From Opitutales bacterium (GTDB lineage: Bacteria; Verrucomicrobiota; Verrucomicrobiia; Opitutales; Intestinicryptomonadaceae), in the NCBI GenBank assembly GCA_021641325.1, contig JAJXPD010000148.1, forward strand, positions 1 to 5,339: 5,339 nucleotides of DNA. The letters run 5' to 3'. The notes under the pieces were generated by a model. That model made no database searches and was not told the DNA's origin. It was given only the letters and a program-made list of their open reading frames with translations. Both the position numbers and the translations under genes were made by a program. Shown piece after piece: positions 1-5,339 of the stretch. The first letter of the stretch is position 1; each line of letters begins with the position of its first letter.

Positions 1-1
1 G

Positions 2-418
2 GGAATCGGCGAGCTGGTGTCGCTGATGACAGAAATGAAATACACCGAGGCCGAAATAAAACTCTCGCGCAACGACGCCGACTTCAACTTCAATTTCGAT
101 TCCGTCGAAATGAAGACAGACTCCCTCGTGTTCTCGTCGAAAGGCGGCAGGGTGCTCTTCGACCCGACCGTCGATTTCGCGCAGCAAAAGCTCGACATTC
201 CCGTAAACATCTACGTTGCAAGCTCGACGCGCGGGCTGTTCCAAAGCCTCGGCTACGCGAAGTCCGAATCACCCATGGCGGGCTACTTCAAAGGTCCCGA
301 ATTTACGGTGTCGGGGACGGTCTCGAAGCCCACAAACAACCTCATAAACGTGCTGACCTCCACGAACAACGCGGTCGGAAACGCGCTTGACAAACTCAAC
401 ATCTTCAAACGCAAATGA
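2..418 (+). CDS. C-terminal part of an AsmA-like envelope protein (5' end outside window)
   Basis: The reading frame is open from base 2, so this is the last 138 codons of a longer gene and the true start lies upstream. The visible part alternates short polar and hydrophobic beta-strand-like segments: a glycine-containing stretch reading SSKGGRVLFDPTVDF, then LDIPVNIYV, then FTVSGTVSKPTNN close to the end. That order resembles the C-terminal end of AsmA-family proteins, which are membrane-anchored and periplasmic, built of repeated beta-strands, and linked to outer-membrane assembly or lipid transport. The tail ends in a basic FKRK. No catalytic motif is visible. The stop overlaps the panB start (ATGA, 415-418), so translation is probably coupled. 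The family call rests on pattern only, and any repetitive beta-rich envelope protein could look like this. Confidence 0.55.
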   Translation, partial: GIGELVSLMTEMKYTEAEIKLSRNDADFNFNFDSVEMKTDSLVFSSKGGRVLFDPTVDFAQQKLDIPVNIYVASSTRGLFQSLGYAKSESPMAGYFKGPEFTVSGTVSKPTNNLINVLTSTNNAVGNALDKLNIFKRK

Positions 419-1191
419 AAAAGACAACACGAACAATCGCAAAAATGAAGGGCGTCGAAAAAATCGCGATGCTCACAGCGTACGATACCCCAACCGCCGC
501 GCTCGCCGACGCCGCGGGCGTCGACATCGTTTTGATTGGAGACTCGGTCGGCAACACGGTGCTCGGCTACGCTTCGACAGTCCCCGTGAAAATCGACGAC
601 ATGGTGCGCCACACCGCCGCGGTGTCGCGCGCAAAGCCCGCCGCGCTAATCGTCGCCGACCTGCCATTTGCCAGCGCGCACCACAACTTCGACAGACTTC
701 TCGACGACTGCGCGCGCCTCGTGCAGGAGGGCGGCGCGGACGCCGTGAAAATCGAGGGCGGCGCGGACATGGCGGAGAAAATTTCGCGCCTGACGAAAGC
801 GGGAATCGCCGTCATGGGGCACATCGGGCTTGAACCCCAGCAGGTCTTGAAGCTCGGCGGATACAGGAAATTCGGGAAGACCGAGGCGGAACGCGCGAAA
901 ATTCTCGCCGACGCAAAGGCTCTCGAAGCCGCGGGAGCGTTCGTTGTCCTCATGGAAATGACCGACGCCGACTGCGCAAAGGCGGTCACCGAATCGCTGT
1001 CCGTGCCCACAATCGGCATAGGCTCCGGCGCGGACTGCGACGGACAGGTGCTTGTCTCCGCAGACGTTTTGGGGCTTTCCGCAACGCCGCCGTCATTCGC
1101 AAAACGCTACGCAAACGTGGGCGGAATAATCGAAAAGGCTTTTCGCGAATACATCGCCGACGTGCGCGGCGGACGCTTCCCGAACAAGTAG
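415..1191 (+). CDS. panB: 3-methyl-2-oxobutanoate hydroxymethyltransferase (ketopantoate hydroxymethyltransferase)
   Basis: PanB transfers a hydroxymethyl group from 5,10-methylene-tetrahydrofolate to 3-methyl-2-oxobutanoate, giving ketopantoate. This is the first committed step of pantothenate and CoA synthesis and is cytoplasmic. The 258 residues match the usual length of about 260. The whole TIM-barrel signature is present: TAYD (21-24), IGDSVGNTVLGY (41-52), ADLPF (81-85), VKIEGG (111-116), GHIGLEPQQV (135-144) and GIGSGADCDGQVLV (201-214). The metal and substrate residues known from E. coli PanB are all kept: Asp43, Asp82 and Glu114 for Mg, Lys112, and the catalytic Glu181. The start overlaps the previous stop as ATGA and has no Shine-Dalgarno sequence, so initiation is probably by coupling. 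The next gene begins directly after the TAG stop. No panC or panD lies in the window. Confidence 0.97.
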   Translation: MKKTTRTIAKMKGVEKIAMLTAYDTPTAALADAAGVDIVLIGDSVGNTVLGYASTVPVKIDDMVRHTAAVSRAKPAALIVADLPFASAHHNFDRLLDDCARLVQEGGADAVKIEGGADMAEKISRLTKAGIAVMGHIGLEPQQVLKLGGYRKFGKTEAERAKILADAKALEAAGAFVVLMEMTDADCAKAVTESLSVPTIGIGSGADCDGQVLVSADVLGLSATPPSFAKRYANVGGIIEKAFREYIADVRGGRFPNK

Positions 1192-1680
1192 ATGAAAAAG
1201 TACGAAGTAAGAAAATCGCCGATACACGGCAACGGCGTCTTCGCCGCGTGCGACATCGCAGAGGGGGAATGGATTATCGACTACCTCGGCGAAAAAATCG
1301 ACAAGGAGGAGTCCAACCGCCGCGGGCTTGCGAACGAGGAGGCGGCAAAATCGAGCGGCGGAGGCGCGGTGTACATCTTCGAGCTTGACGACAAATACGA
1401 CATCGACGGAAACTTCGAATACAACGACGCCCGCTTCATAAACCACGCCTGCCGCACCAACTGCGAAGCCGTAAACGAGGACGGCACAATAAAATTCTAC
1501 GCCACGCGCGACATCAAAAAAGGCGAGGAGCTTCTCTACAACTACGGCTACGCGCTCGAACACTTTCTCGACCACCCATGCCGCTGCGGATTCCCCGAAT
1601 GCGTCGGCTACATCGTGGCGGAATGGGACAGGCTGAAACTGCGCAAGCTGCTGAAAGGCAGACGCCCGAAAAAACATTGA
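1192..1680 (+). CDS. Small SET-domain protein-lysine methyltransferase with post-SET zinc site
   Basis: This is a 162-residue, nearly domain-only SET protein, a predicted S-adenosylmethionine-dependent lysine methyltransferase. In order it shows the SET N-region SPIHGNGVFA (9-18), IDYLGE (29-34), the pseudoknot motif RFINHACRTNC (81-91) and TRDIKKGEELLYNYGY (105-120), with the expected active-site tyrosine at 118. A post-SET element CRCGFPEC (130-137) gives C-x-C-x4-C, and with Cys91 it completes the four-cysteine zinc site, so the enzyme looks intact. It departs from the common NHSCxPNC form at Ala86 (usually Ser) and Thr89 (usually Pro). The tail from about 147 to 162 is rich in Lys and Arg and could bind nucleic acid or an acidic partner. 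The ATG follows the panB TAG with no spacer and no Shine-Dalgarno sequence. The substrate is unknown; non-histone targets are more likely in a bacterium. Confidence 0.9.
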   Translation: MKKYEVRKSPIHGNGVFAACDIAEGEWIIDYLGEKIDKEESNRRGLANEEAAKSSGGGAVYIFELDDKYDIDGNFEYNDARFINHACRTNCEAVNEDGTIKFYATRDIKKGEELLYNYGYALEHFLDHPCRCGFPECVGYIVAEWDRLKLRKLLKGRRPKKH

Positions 1681-1705
1681 CACGCACTGGAGCTTCGGTC
1701 ATAAT
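1677..1705 (+). promoter_or_regulatory. Sigma-70 promoter for the secreted-protein gene
   Basis: A perfect -35 TTGACA (1677-1682) is followed by a 17-base spacer and a -10 CATAAT (1700-1705), which has five of six consensus bases. The -35 overlaps the TGA stop of the SET gene (1678-1680). Expected initiation about seven bases past the -10 is near 1712, leaving a leader of only about 3-6 bases before the ATG at 1717. An in-frame TAA at 1702-1704, inside the -10, rules out an upstream start codon. Confidence 0.75.
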
Positions 1706-1716
1706 CGAATTCCATT

Positions 1717-4158
1717 ATGACAGGAAAACATCTATTGATTGTTGGGGCACTAAGTTTAATATCCGCCATTTCTTTTGCGAATACTGAAAAATATAAATCG
1801 ATTTCGGGCATCTATCCGCACCTTTCGATGTGGAACAGCGAGGGCGAATGCGGCACGGGGGCGGTCGTTCCGTGGGCGGGCAAACTCTGGGCTATAACCT
1901 ACGGCCCGCACGTCGTTTTCGAGTCTGACGACAGGCTTTACGAAATCGACCAAAACCTCGACCGCGCAATCCGCCCCGAATCGCTCGGCGGAACGCACGC
2001 AAACAGGCTCGTCCACGAGGCGTCGAAACAGCTTGTAATCGGCTGCTATTTCATCGACGAAAAGGGAAACGTCCGCGCAATCGACCGCAAAAAAATGGCG
2101 GGCAGGCTCACCGGCACTGCGCGTTCGCAAACCGACGACAAAAACAAAGTCTTCTTCGCGACAATGGAGGAAGGTCTCTACGAAGTTGACGTCAACACCC
2201 TCGACGCGCGCGAAATAATCCGCGACGGCAACCTTAAACCGCACCCCGACAACGCCGACGGCAAAAAGCCGAAAAGCTCGAAGCTCCACGGCTACCACGG
2301 CAAGGGCTTCTACGCGGGATTCGGCAAGCTGTTCTACTCAAACAACGGCGTGCGGCACAAAAACGTGGACAAAGACCCGACGCTGAAATCGGGCGCGCTC
2401 GCAAGCTGGTCGCCCGACGACAAAGACTGGACGCCGATTCGCATTTGCCAATTCACGGAAATCACGGGCAAAGACGGAATCAAAGGCAGCTCCGCGCCCG
2501 ACAAAACGCCGCTCTGGTCGCTCGGCTTCGACGCGAAATCGGTAATTTTAATGCTCTGCGAAAACGGCAAATGGCTCTCGTACCGCCTGCCGAAAGCATC
2601 GCACTCCTACGACGGCTCGCACGGCTGGAACACAGAATGGCCGCGCATTCGCGACATCGGCGAAGACGACTTCCTCATGACAATGCACGGCGCGTTCTGG
2701 AAATTCCCGCCTAACTTCGACTCGGAACACGCCAGGGGAATCAGAATGCGCTCGAACTACCTCAAAGTAGTCGGCGACTTCTGCGAATGGAACGGGAAAA
2801 TCGTCCTCGGCTGCGACGACTCCGCCCAAAAGGAGTTCTACAACAAACGCCCGATGAAAGCCGAAAACTGCTCGCCCGAAAAATCTAACTCGAACCTCGT
2901 GTTTCTAGACCCCGAACAGCTCGACAAGCTCGGCACGCCAATCGGGCGCGGCAGCGTGTTCCTGCGCGAAGACGCCGTGCGCGGCACGCTATCCGAACCC
3001 ATGCTTGTGGGCGGTTTTTCGAAACGCGTCCTAACGCTTTCGTGCGCCAACAAAAAACCCGTCAGGGTGGCGGTGGTCTCGATCTCGGCGGACGGCTCGA
3101 AAAGCTCGAAGATCGTCGAGATTTCCGAATCCGCGCCGAAGTTCGAAACGCTCGACTCCGACGCCGAATGGGCGCAAATAGAAGCCCTCGACGACGTGTA
3201 CTCACTCACCGCCCACTTCGACCTATCTTCGCCCGAAAAGCGAAAAAACCAACCCTCCACCGAATTCGACGGAATCGCGCGGATTGAAAACGGCGCGGAC
3301 TCCGTCGCCCTCATGCGCTCAACCGCCGACAAAACCCTCGCAATCGTCGCCCTCCGCAAAAACAAAAGCGGCGGCTTCGACGAAATCGGCACATACGCGC
3401 TCGACACAAACCTGAACCTCAAAGCCGCAAAGCTCGACGCAAAAACCGCGGACGCGGTGCGCTCCACAATGATAAAGCCCGAAGGCGTGAGCTTCGACGG
3501 CGGCTCCGTGCTCGTGGTCGAAGACGGCAAGCGGTACAGACTGCCGCTCGACAGGCGTTTCCTGAACATGCCGCCGAACGCGCGGGTCGCCCGCGAAGTG
3601 GCGACGGAACGCGACCTCTTCAACTGCGGCGGAACTTTCTACGAACTGCCCGCGCGCAACGCGCAGGGAATGGCGAAAATCCGCCCGATTGCCTCGCACC
3701 CCTTCGCCGTGTTCGACTACGCCTCGTTCTGCGGGCTGATGTTTATAAGCGGCATGTCCGACACCGCCGCCGCAAACAACCCGCACGTCATAGTTTCCGA
3801 CGACGGCAAATTCTCGCTCTGGGCAGGCTCAATCGACGACCTCTGGAAGCTCGGCAAGCCCGTCGGCGAAGGCTGCGCGTGGCAAAACCAGGCGGTCGAA
3901 AACGGCTCTGTTTCAGACCCCTTCCTGCTGACGGGCTACGACAAAAAGACGCTGAAAATCTCCTCCGAAAATGACGTGAAAATCGCCGTCGAAATCGACG
4001 TAGACGGCACGGGGCTTTGGCTCGAATACGGCGTGATTGACGTTAAGGGCGGCGAAGCATTCGAAAAGCTTATGCCCGAAAATTTCTCCGGCTACTGGGT
4101 GCGATTCCGCGCCCTCGGCGAGTCGCCGTCGATAACGGCGTCGCTGCGCTACGAATAG
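1717..4158 (+). CDS. Large secreted protein of an uncharacterised, probably beta-propeller-like family, with internal duplication
   Basis: This 813-residue protein is predicted to be exported. Residues 1-21 form a signal peptide (Lys4, a hydrophobic core 6-18, and Ser-Phe-Ala before a likely cut at 21/22). The mature part is rich in short beta-strand patterns such as GKLWAITYG (55-63), MEEGLYEVDV (150-159), GKGFYAGFGKLFYSNNG (195-211) and a His/Trp-rich stretch at 293-313 with SHGWNTEWPRIRD. These look like propeller blades, but the fold is inferred. Residues of roughly 270-505 reappear, diverged, at 592-813; clear matched blocks are GAFWKFP/GTFYELP, FC at 355 and 671, and LGTPIGRG/LGKPVGEG. 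I recall similar secreted proteins of unknown function in Verrucomicrobiota, Planctomycetota and Bacteroidota. There is no recognisable catalytic motif, lipobox, membrane anchor or sorting tail. Codons 1-28 are only about one third GC, unlike the rest. The gene has its own promoter and terminator, so it is probably a single-gene unit. Confidence 0.85.
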   Translation: MTGKHLLIVGALSLISAISFANTEKYKSISGIYPHLSMWNSEGECGTGAVVPWAGKLWAITYGPHVVFESDDRLYEIDQNLDRAIRPESLGGTHANRLVHEASKQLVIGCYFIDEKGNVRAIDRKKMAGRLTGTARSQTDDKNKVFFATMEEGLYEVDVNTLDAREIIRDGNLKPHPDNADGKKPKSSKLHGYHGKGFYAGFGKLFYSNNGVRHKNVDKDPTLKSGALASWSPDDKDWTPIRICQFTEITGKDGIKGSSAPDKTPLWSLGFDAKSVILMLCENGKWLSYRLPKASHSYDGSHGWNTEWPRIRDIGEDDFLMTMHGAFWKFPPNFDSEHARGIRMRSNYLKVVGDFCEWNGKIVLGCDDSAQKEFYNKRPMKAENCSPEKSNSNLVFLDPEQLDKLGTPIGRGSVFLREDAVRGTLSEPMLVGGFSKRVLTLSCANKKPVRVAVVSISADGSKSSKIVEISESAPKFETLDSDAEWAQIEALDDVYSLTAHFDLSSPEKRKNQPSTEFDGIARIENGADSVALMRSTADKTLAIVALRKNKSGGFDEIGTYALDTNLNLKAAKLDAKTADAVRSTMIKPEGVSFDGGSVLVVEDGKRYRLPLDRRFLNMPPNARVAREVATERDLFNCGGTFYELPARNAQGMAKIRPIASHPFAVFDYASFCGLMFISGMSDTAAANNPHVIVSDDGKFSLWAGSIDDLWKLGKPVGEGCAWQNQAVENGSVSDPFLLTGYDKKTLKISSENDVKIAVEIDVDGTGLWLEYGVIDVKGGEAFEKLMPENFSGYWVRFRALGESPSITASLRYE

Positions 4159-4179
4159 ACGGACGAAAATCCGAAAGCA

Positions 4180-4208
4180 AAAATGCGCGGCAAACAACCG
4201 CGCATTTT
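4180..4208. terminator. Shared convergent (bidirectional) terminator hairpin
   Basis: A perfect 11-base inverted repeat, AAAATGCGCGG (4180-4190) and CCGCGCATTTT (4198-4208), encloses a 7-base loop. The GC core is flanked by A on the left and T on the right, so each strand ends its stem in a U-tract. It lies between the converging secreted-protein and birA genes, 21 bases past the first stop. Its right end touches the first base of the birA stop (4208-4210), so the birA mRNA enters the hairpin directly after its last codon. Confidence 0.88.
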
Positions 4209-4993
4209 CATTTTACGGGGAATGCCTCCACCGCCGCGTAGAATTTCGGCGGCTCGCCGTTTTCCGAAATTCCGATTCTGCCGAAATCGTCAACTCCGCA
4301 CGCAACGCCGTCGATAATCCGCCCGCCGACGTCGAGCCGCATGCGCCTGCCGCGCAGCCAGTCGAAGCGCGAGAATCCGCGCGACAGCCCGTCGGTCGAG
4401 ACGCGCTCCGCCGCACACAACGCCGACGCCGCGACAATCCCGCACGCCGCGTTCATCGAAACTCCGCCGGCGCTTGCGGATTCGAGGCTGTCCATCGACG
4501 CCCGCACGTCTTCGGGGGCGTCCAAGCTTCCCGAAAAGCAGTTGATGCCCGCGCCGAAAACCGCGCTCCGCGCCCCGCCGCCGACATGCAGCTCGGTTAG
4601 CATTCCGCCGATTTTCCCGCCGCGCTTCGAATAGAGGTCGTTGGGCCACTTCAAAAAAAGCTCCGCGCCGAAAGCGCGTTCGAAAGCCGCGCAAAGCTCG
4701 ACGCCGCACGCCACCGTAAACGAAGACACAAGCCCCGCGTCGCGCGGAAGTTCGACCGCCACAGAAACGCAAAGCGTAGACGCGGCGTCGGAATACCAGC
4801 GGCGGTCGAGCCGCCCGCGCCCGCGCGTCTGCGTCTTTGCCGCCACGACAAACGGAGGGCGTTCGCCGCCGCGGAGCATGCGCATGGCGTCGTCGTTCGT
4901 GCTTTGCGTGGTATCGAAAAAATACAGTGCGCCGCCGAATCCCGCTTTTTCAAGCTCGGCAAGCAGTTTCGATTTTTCGAGAGTGTCGGACAT
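4208..4993 (-). CDS. birA: Biotin--[acetyl-CoA-carboxylase] ligase, monofunctional
   Basis: This enzyme activates biotin with ATP to biotinyl-AMP and attaches it to a lysine of biotin carboxyl carrier protein. It is cytoplasmic and needed for fatty-acid synthesis. The 261 residues start almost directly in the catalytic domain and lack the N-terminal helix-turn-helix of E. coli-type BirA, so it should not be a DNA-binding repressor. Visible motifs are STN (31-33), the biotin/adenylate loop QTRGRGRLDRRW (55-66), KWPND (115-119), GGKIGGML (125-132) with the expected catalytic Lys127, and GAGIN (147-151). The small C-terminal SH3-like domain covers about 212-261. One oddity is Asp63, where the E. 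coli GRGRRG loop ends in glycine. An in-frame TGA at 5027-5029 and no ATG, GTG or TTG after it make this ATG the only usual start. No Shine-Dalgarno sequence is present. Confidence 0.95.
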   Translation of the reverse strand: MSDTLEKSKLLAELEKAGFGGALYFFDTTQSTNDDAMRMLRGGERPPFVVAAKTQTRGRGRLDRRWYSDAASTLCVSVAVELPRDAGLVSSFTVACGVELCAAFERAFGAELFLKWPNDLYSKRGGKIGGMLTELHVGGGARSAVFGAGINCFSGSLDAPEDVRASMDSLESASAGGVSMNAACGIVAASALCAAERVSTDGLSRGFSRFDWLRGRRMRLDVGGRIIDGVACGVDDFGRIGISENGEPPKFYAAVEAFPVK

Positions 4994-5000
4994 GTTTTGG

Positions 5001-5030
5001 ATTATCGCAGACGCCGCAGAAGTCGGTCAA
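5001..5030 (-). promoter_or_regulatory. birA: Sigma-70 promoter for birA, predicted to give a leaderless mRNA
   Basis: Reading the minus strand, TTGACC (5030-5025) is followed by an 18-base spacer and GATAAT (5006-5001). TGC directly before the -10 forms an extended -10 (TGnGATAAT). Only seven bases separate the -10 from the ATG at 4993, so transcription should begin at or within one or two bases of the start codon. The -35 contains the in-frame TGA (5029-5027) that blocks any longer reading frame. Confidence 0.7.
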
Positions 5031-5047
5031 GGCAAAGGCTAAAAAAC

Positions 5048-5076
5048 AAAAAAACCGACATATTTTAATATGCCGG
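5048..5076 (-). terminator. Rho-independent terminator of the COX24-like gene
   Basis: Arms at 5055-5064 and 5067-5076 pair to a stem of about nine to ten base pairs with a tight AT-rich loop. On the minus strand the stem is followed by seven T (5054-5048), one G and six more T. The single imperfect position is A opposite C in plus-strand RNA but a U-G wobble in minus-strand RNA, so the structure fits the minus strand better, as gene order demands. It lies 57 bases past the stop of the upstream small gene and just ahead of the birA promoter. Confidence 0.85.
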
Positions 5077-5133
5077 CTTCGCAAACTTTGCGAGCAAAAA
5101 ACGCTCTGTGCGCTTTGACGGACGCTTTTGCGC
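5077..5133 (-). other. 3' untranslated stretch of the COX24-like gene with a small extra hairpin
   Basis: Between the small gene's stop and its terminator lies a short region with no reading frame I can support. It holds a near-perfect palindrome, TCGCA (5079-5083) with TGCGA (5089-5093), standing just ahead of the terminator stem in the minus-strand RNA. It could help protect the 3' end, but nothing in the sequence proves a role. Confidence 0.35.
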
Positions 5134-5235
5134 TTAGCACGCCCACGTGCGCTTCTTATGACGATTCGCCTTCGAACGCTTCGAGCGCTTGTGCTTATTC
5201 ATCTTCAATCTGCGTTTTTTCTTTAAGTTTGCCAT
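5134..5235 (-). CDS. COX24/AURKAIP1-domain small basic protein, probable ribosomal protein
   Basis: This is a 33-codon gene ending in TAA at 5136-5134. The protein begins [16 protein letters not shown] and continues with [13 protein letters not shown] before ending TWAC, so more than half its residues are Lys, Arg or His. The K-K-R-R-x-K-M-x-K-H-K pattern followed by an NRHKKR tail is the signature of the short bacterial COX24/AURKAIP1 domain. In mitochondria this is ribosomal protein mS38, and in mycobacteria a similar 33-residue protein (bS22) sits in the small ribosomal subunit. The likely role is therefore rRNA binding in the 30S subunit. A Shine-Dalgarno-like AAGG lies seven bases before the ATG, unlike the other genes here. 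It has a strong terminator and an AT-rich upstream region. The cysteine at the very end is unusual for such a protein. High confidence that it is a gene; the ribosomal role is by family. Confidence 0.88.
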   Translation of the reverse strand: MANLKKKRRLKMNKHKRSKRSKANRHKKRTWAC

Positions 5236-5242
5236 TTTACTA

Positions 5243-5246
5243 CCTT
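5243..5246 (-). promoter_or_regulatory. Ribosome binding site of the COX24-like gene
   Basis: In minus-strand reading, AAGG lies seven bases before the ATG at 5235 in an A/T-rich, unstructured context. It is the only plausible Shine-Dalgarno sequence in front of any complete gene in this window and supports this start codon. Confidence 0.6.
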
Positions 5247-5289
5247 ATTATTGTTTGAATATAAAGTTCTGTTTTTTTGAAAAGACATA

Positions 5290-5319
5290 TATAATCCGCA
5301 AAAACTCCGTTTTGTAAAG
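5290..5319 (-). promoter_or_regulatory. Possible sigma-70 promoter for the COX24-like gene
   Basis: On the minus strand, TTTACA (5319-5314) is followed by an 18-base spacer and TTATAT (5295-5290). Initiation near 5283 would give a leader of about 48 bases. The surrounding 5236-5339 stretch is strongly AT-rich, so chance matches are easy. A second -10-like TATATT (5263-5258) lacks a fitting -35. I see no gene in the remaining bases up to the window end. Confidence 0.4.
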
Positions 5320-5339
5320 CTTTTTATTAATTTATTTTT

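Noticed and set aside
567..1019. Minus-strand open frame of 150 codons opposite panB
   Set aside because: panB is certain from its catalytic residues, and the antisense product is low-complexity Ala/Ser/Arg sequence.
1093..1683. Minus-strand open frame of 196 codons opposite the SET gene
   Set aside because: The Val/Phe/Ala-rich product is a typical shadow of a GC-rich gene, and the SET motifs on the plus strand explain the region.
2838..3623. Long minus-strand open frame of 261 codons inside the secreted-protein gene
   Set aside because: It is antisense to a well-supported coding sequence, is very rich in Ser and Arg, and has no recognisable motif; GC-rich genes commonly leave such open antisense frames.
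4641..5042. Plus-strand open frame of 133 codons opposite birA
   Set aside because: It lies antisense to the birA catalytic motifs and runs over the birA promoter; its composition is Ser/Arg/Ala shadow type.
5094..5133. Repeated GCGCT-like words that might form a second terminator or a small RNA
   Set aside because: The possible stems are only three to four base pairs and no convincing structure or promoter goes with them.
5070..5258. Plus-strand open frame of 62 codons over the small basic gene
   Set aside because: It is the antisense reading of the COX24-like gene and begins inside that gene's terminator; the minus-strand product matches a known family.
5258..5263. TATATT as the -10 of the COX24-like gene
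   Set aside because: No acceptable -35 lies at 16-18 bases; the pair at 5290-5319 fits better.
1..5339. CRISPR array, tRNA, rRNA, insertion sequence, integrase or attachment-site signatures
   Set aside because: I looked for spaced direct repeats, tRNA-like cloverleaf arms, terminal inverted repeats and transposase motifs on both strands and saw none.

Overview
The window is a piece of a GC-rich bacterial chromosome whose coding style is heavy in GAC, CGC, TTC and AAA codons. Three things hint at a Verrucomicrobiota-type (PVC group) bacterium: a bacterial SET-domain gene beside panB, a 33-residue COX24-type ribosomal protein, and a large secreted family that I recall from Verrucomicrobiota, Planctomycetota and Bacteroidota. 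This placement is inference from gene content only, and I cannot name a genus. There is no sign of a mobile element, phage, CRISPR array, tRNA or rRNA.

Layout. At 2-418 (+) is the 3' end of an AsmA-like envelope protein gene. It overlaps panB (415-1191) by four bases (ATGA). A small SET-domain methyltransferase gene (1192-1680) starts on the very next base after the panB stop. These three genes look like one translationally coupled run with no Shine-Dalgarno (SD) sequences. A near-consensus sigma-70 promoter overlaps the SET stop codon and drives an 813-residue secreted protein (1717-4158) that is partly duplicated internally. A convergent hairpin terminator (4180-4208) separates it from birA, a monofunctional biotin-protein ligase on the minus strand (4208-4993). 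Upstream of birA, also on the minus strand, is a 33-codon gene (5134-5235) for a very basic COX24/AURKAIP1-like protein, with its own terminator (5048-5076) and an AT-rich upstream region running to the window end.

How the genes relate. panB (pantothenate/CoA) and birA (biotin attachment) are both cofactor housekeeping, but they are not in one operon. The SET enzyme's substrate cannot be read from the sequence. The secreted protein is an orphan with its own promoter and terminator.

The most interesting features are these. The secreted-protein gene and birA both carry good promoters so close to the ATG that their mRNAs should be leaderless or nearly so, and in both cases an in-frame stop inside the promoter fixes the start codon. 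The 33-codon gene is easily missed by gene callers. The secreted protein contains an internal duplication of about 220-235 residues.
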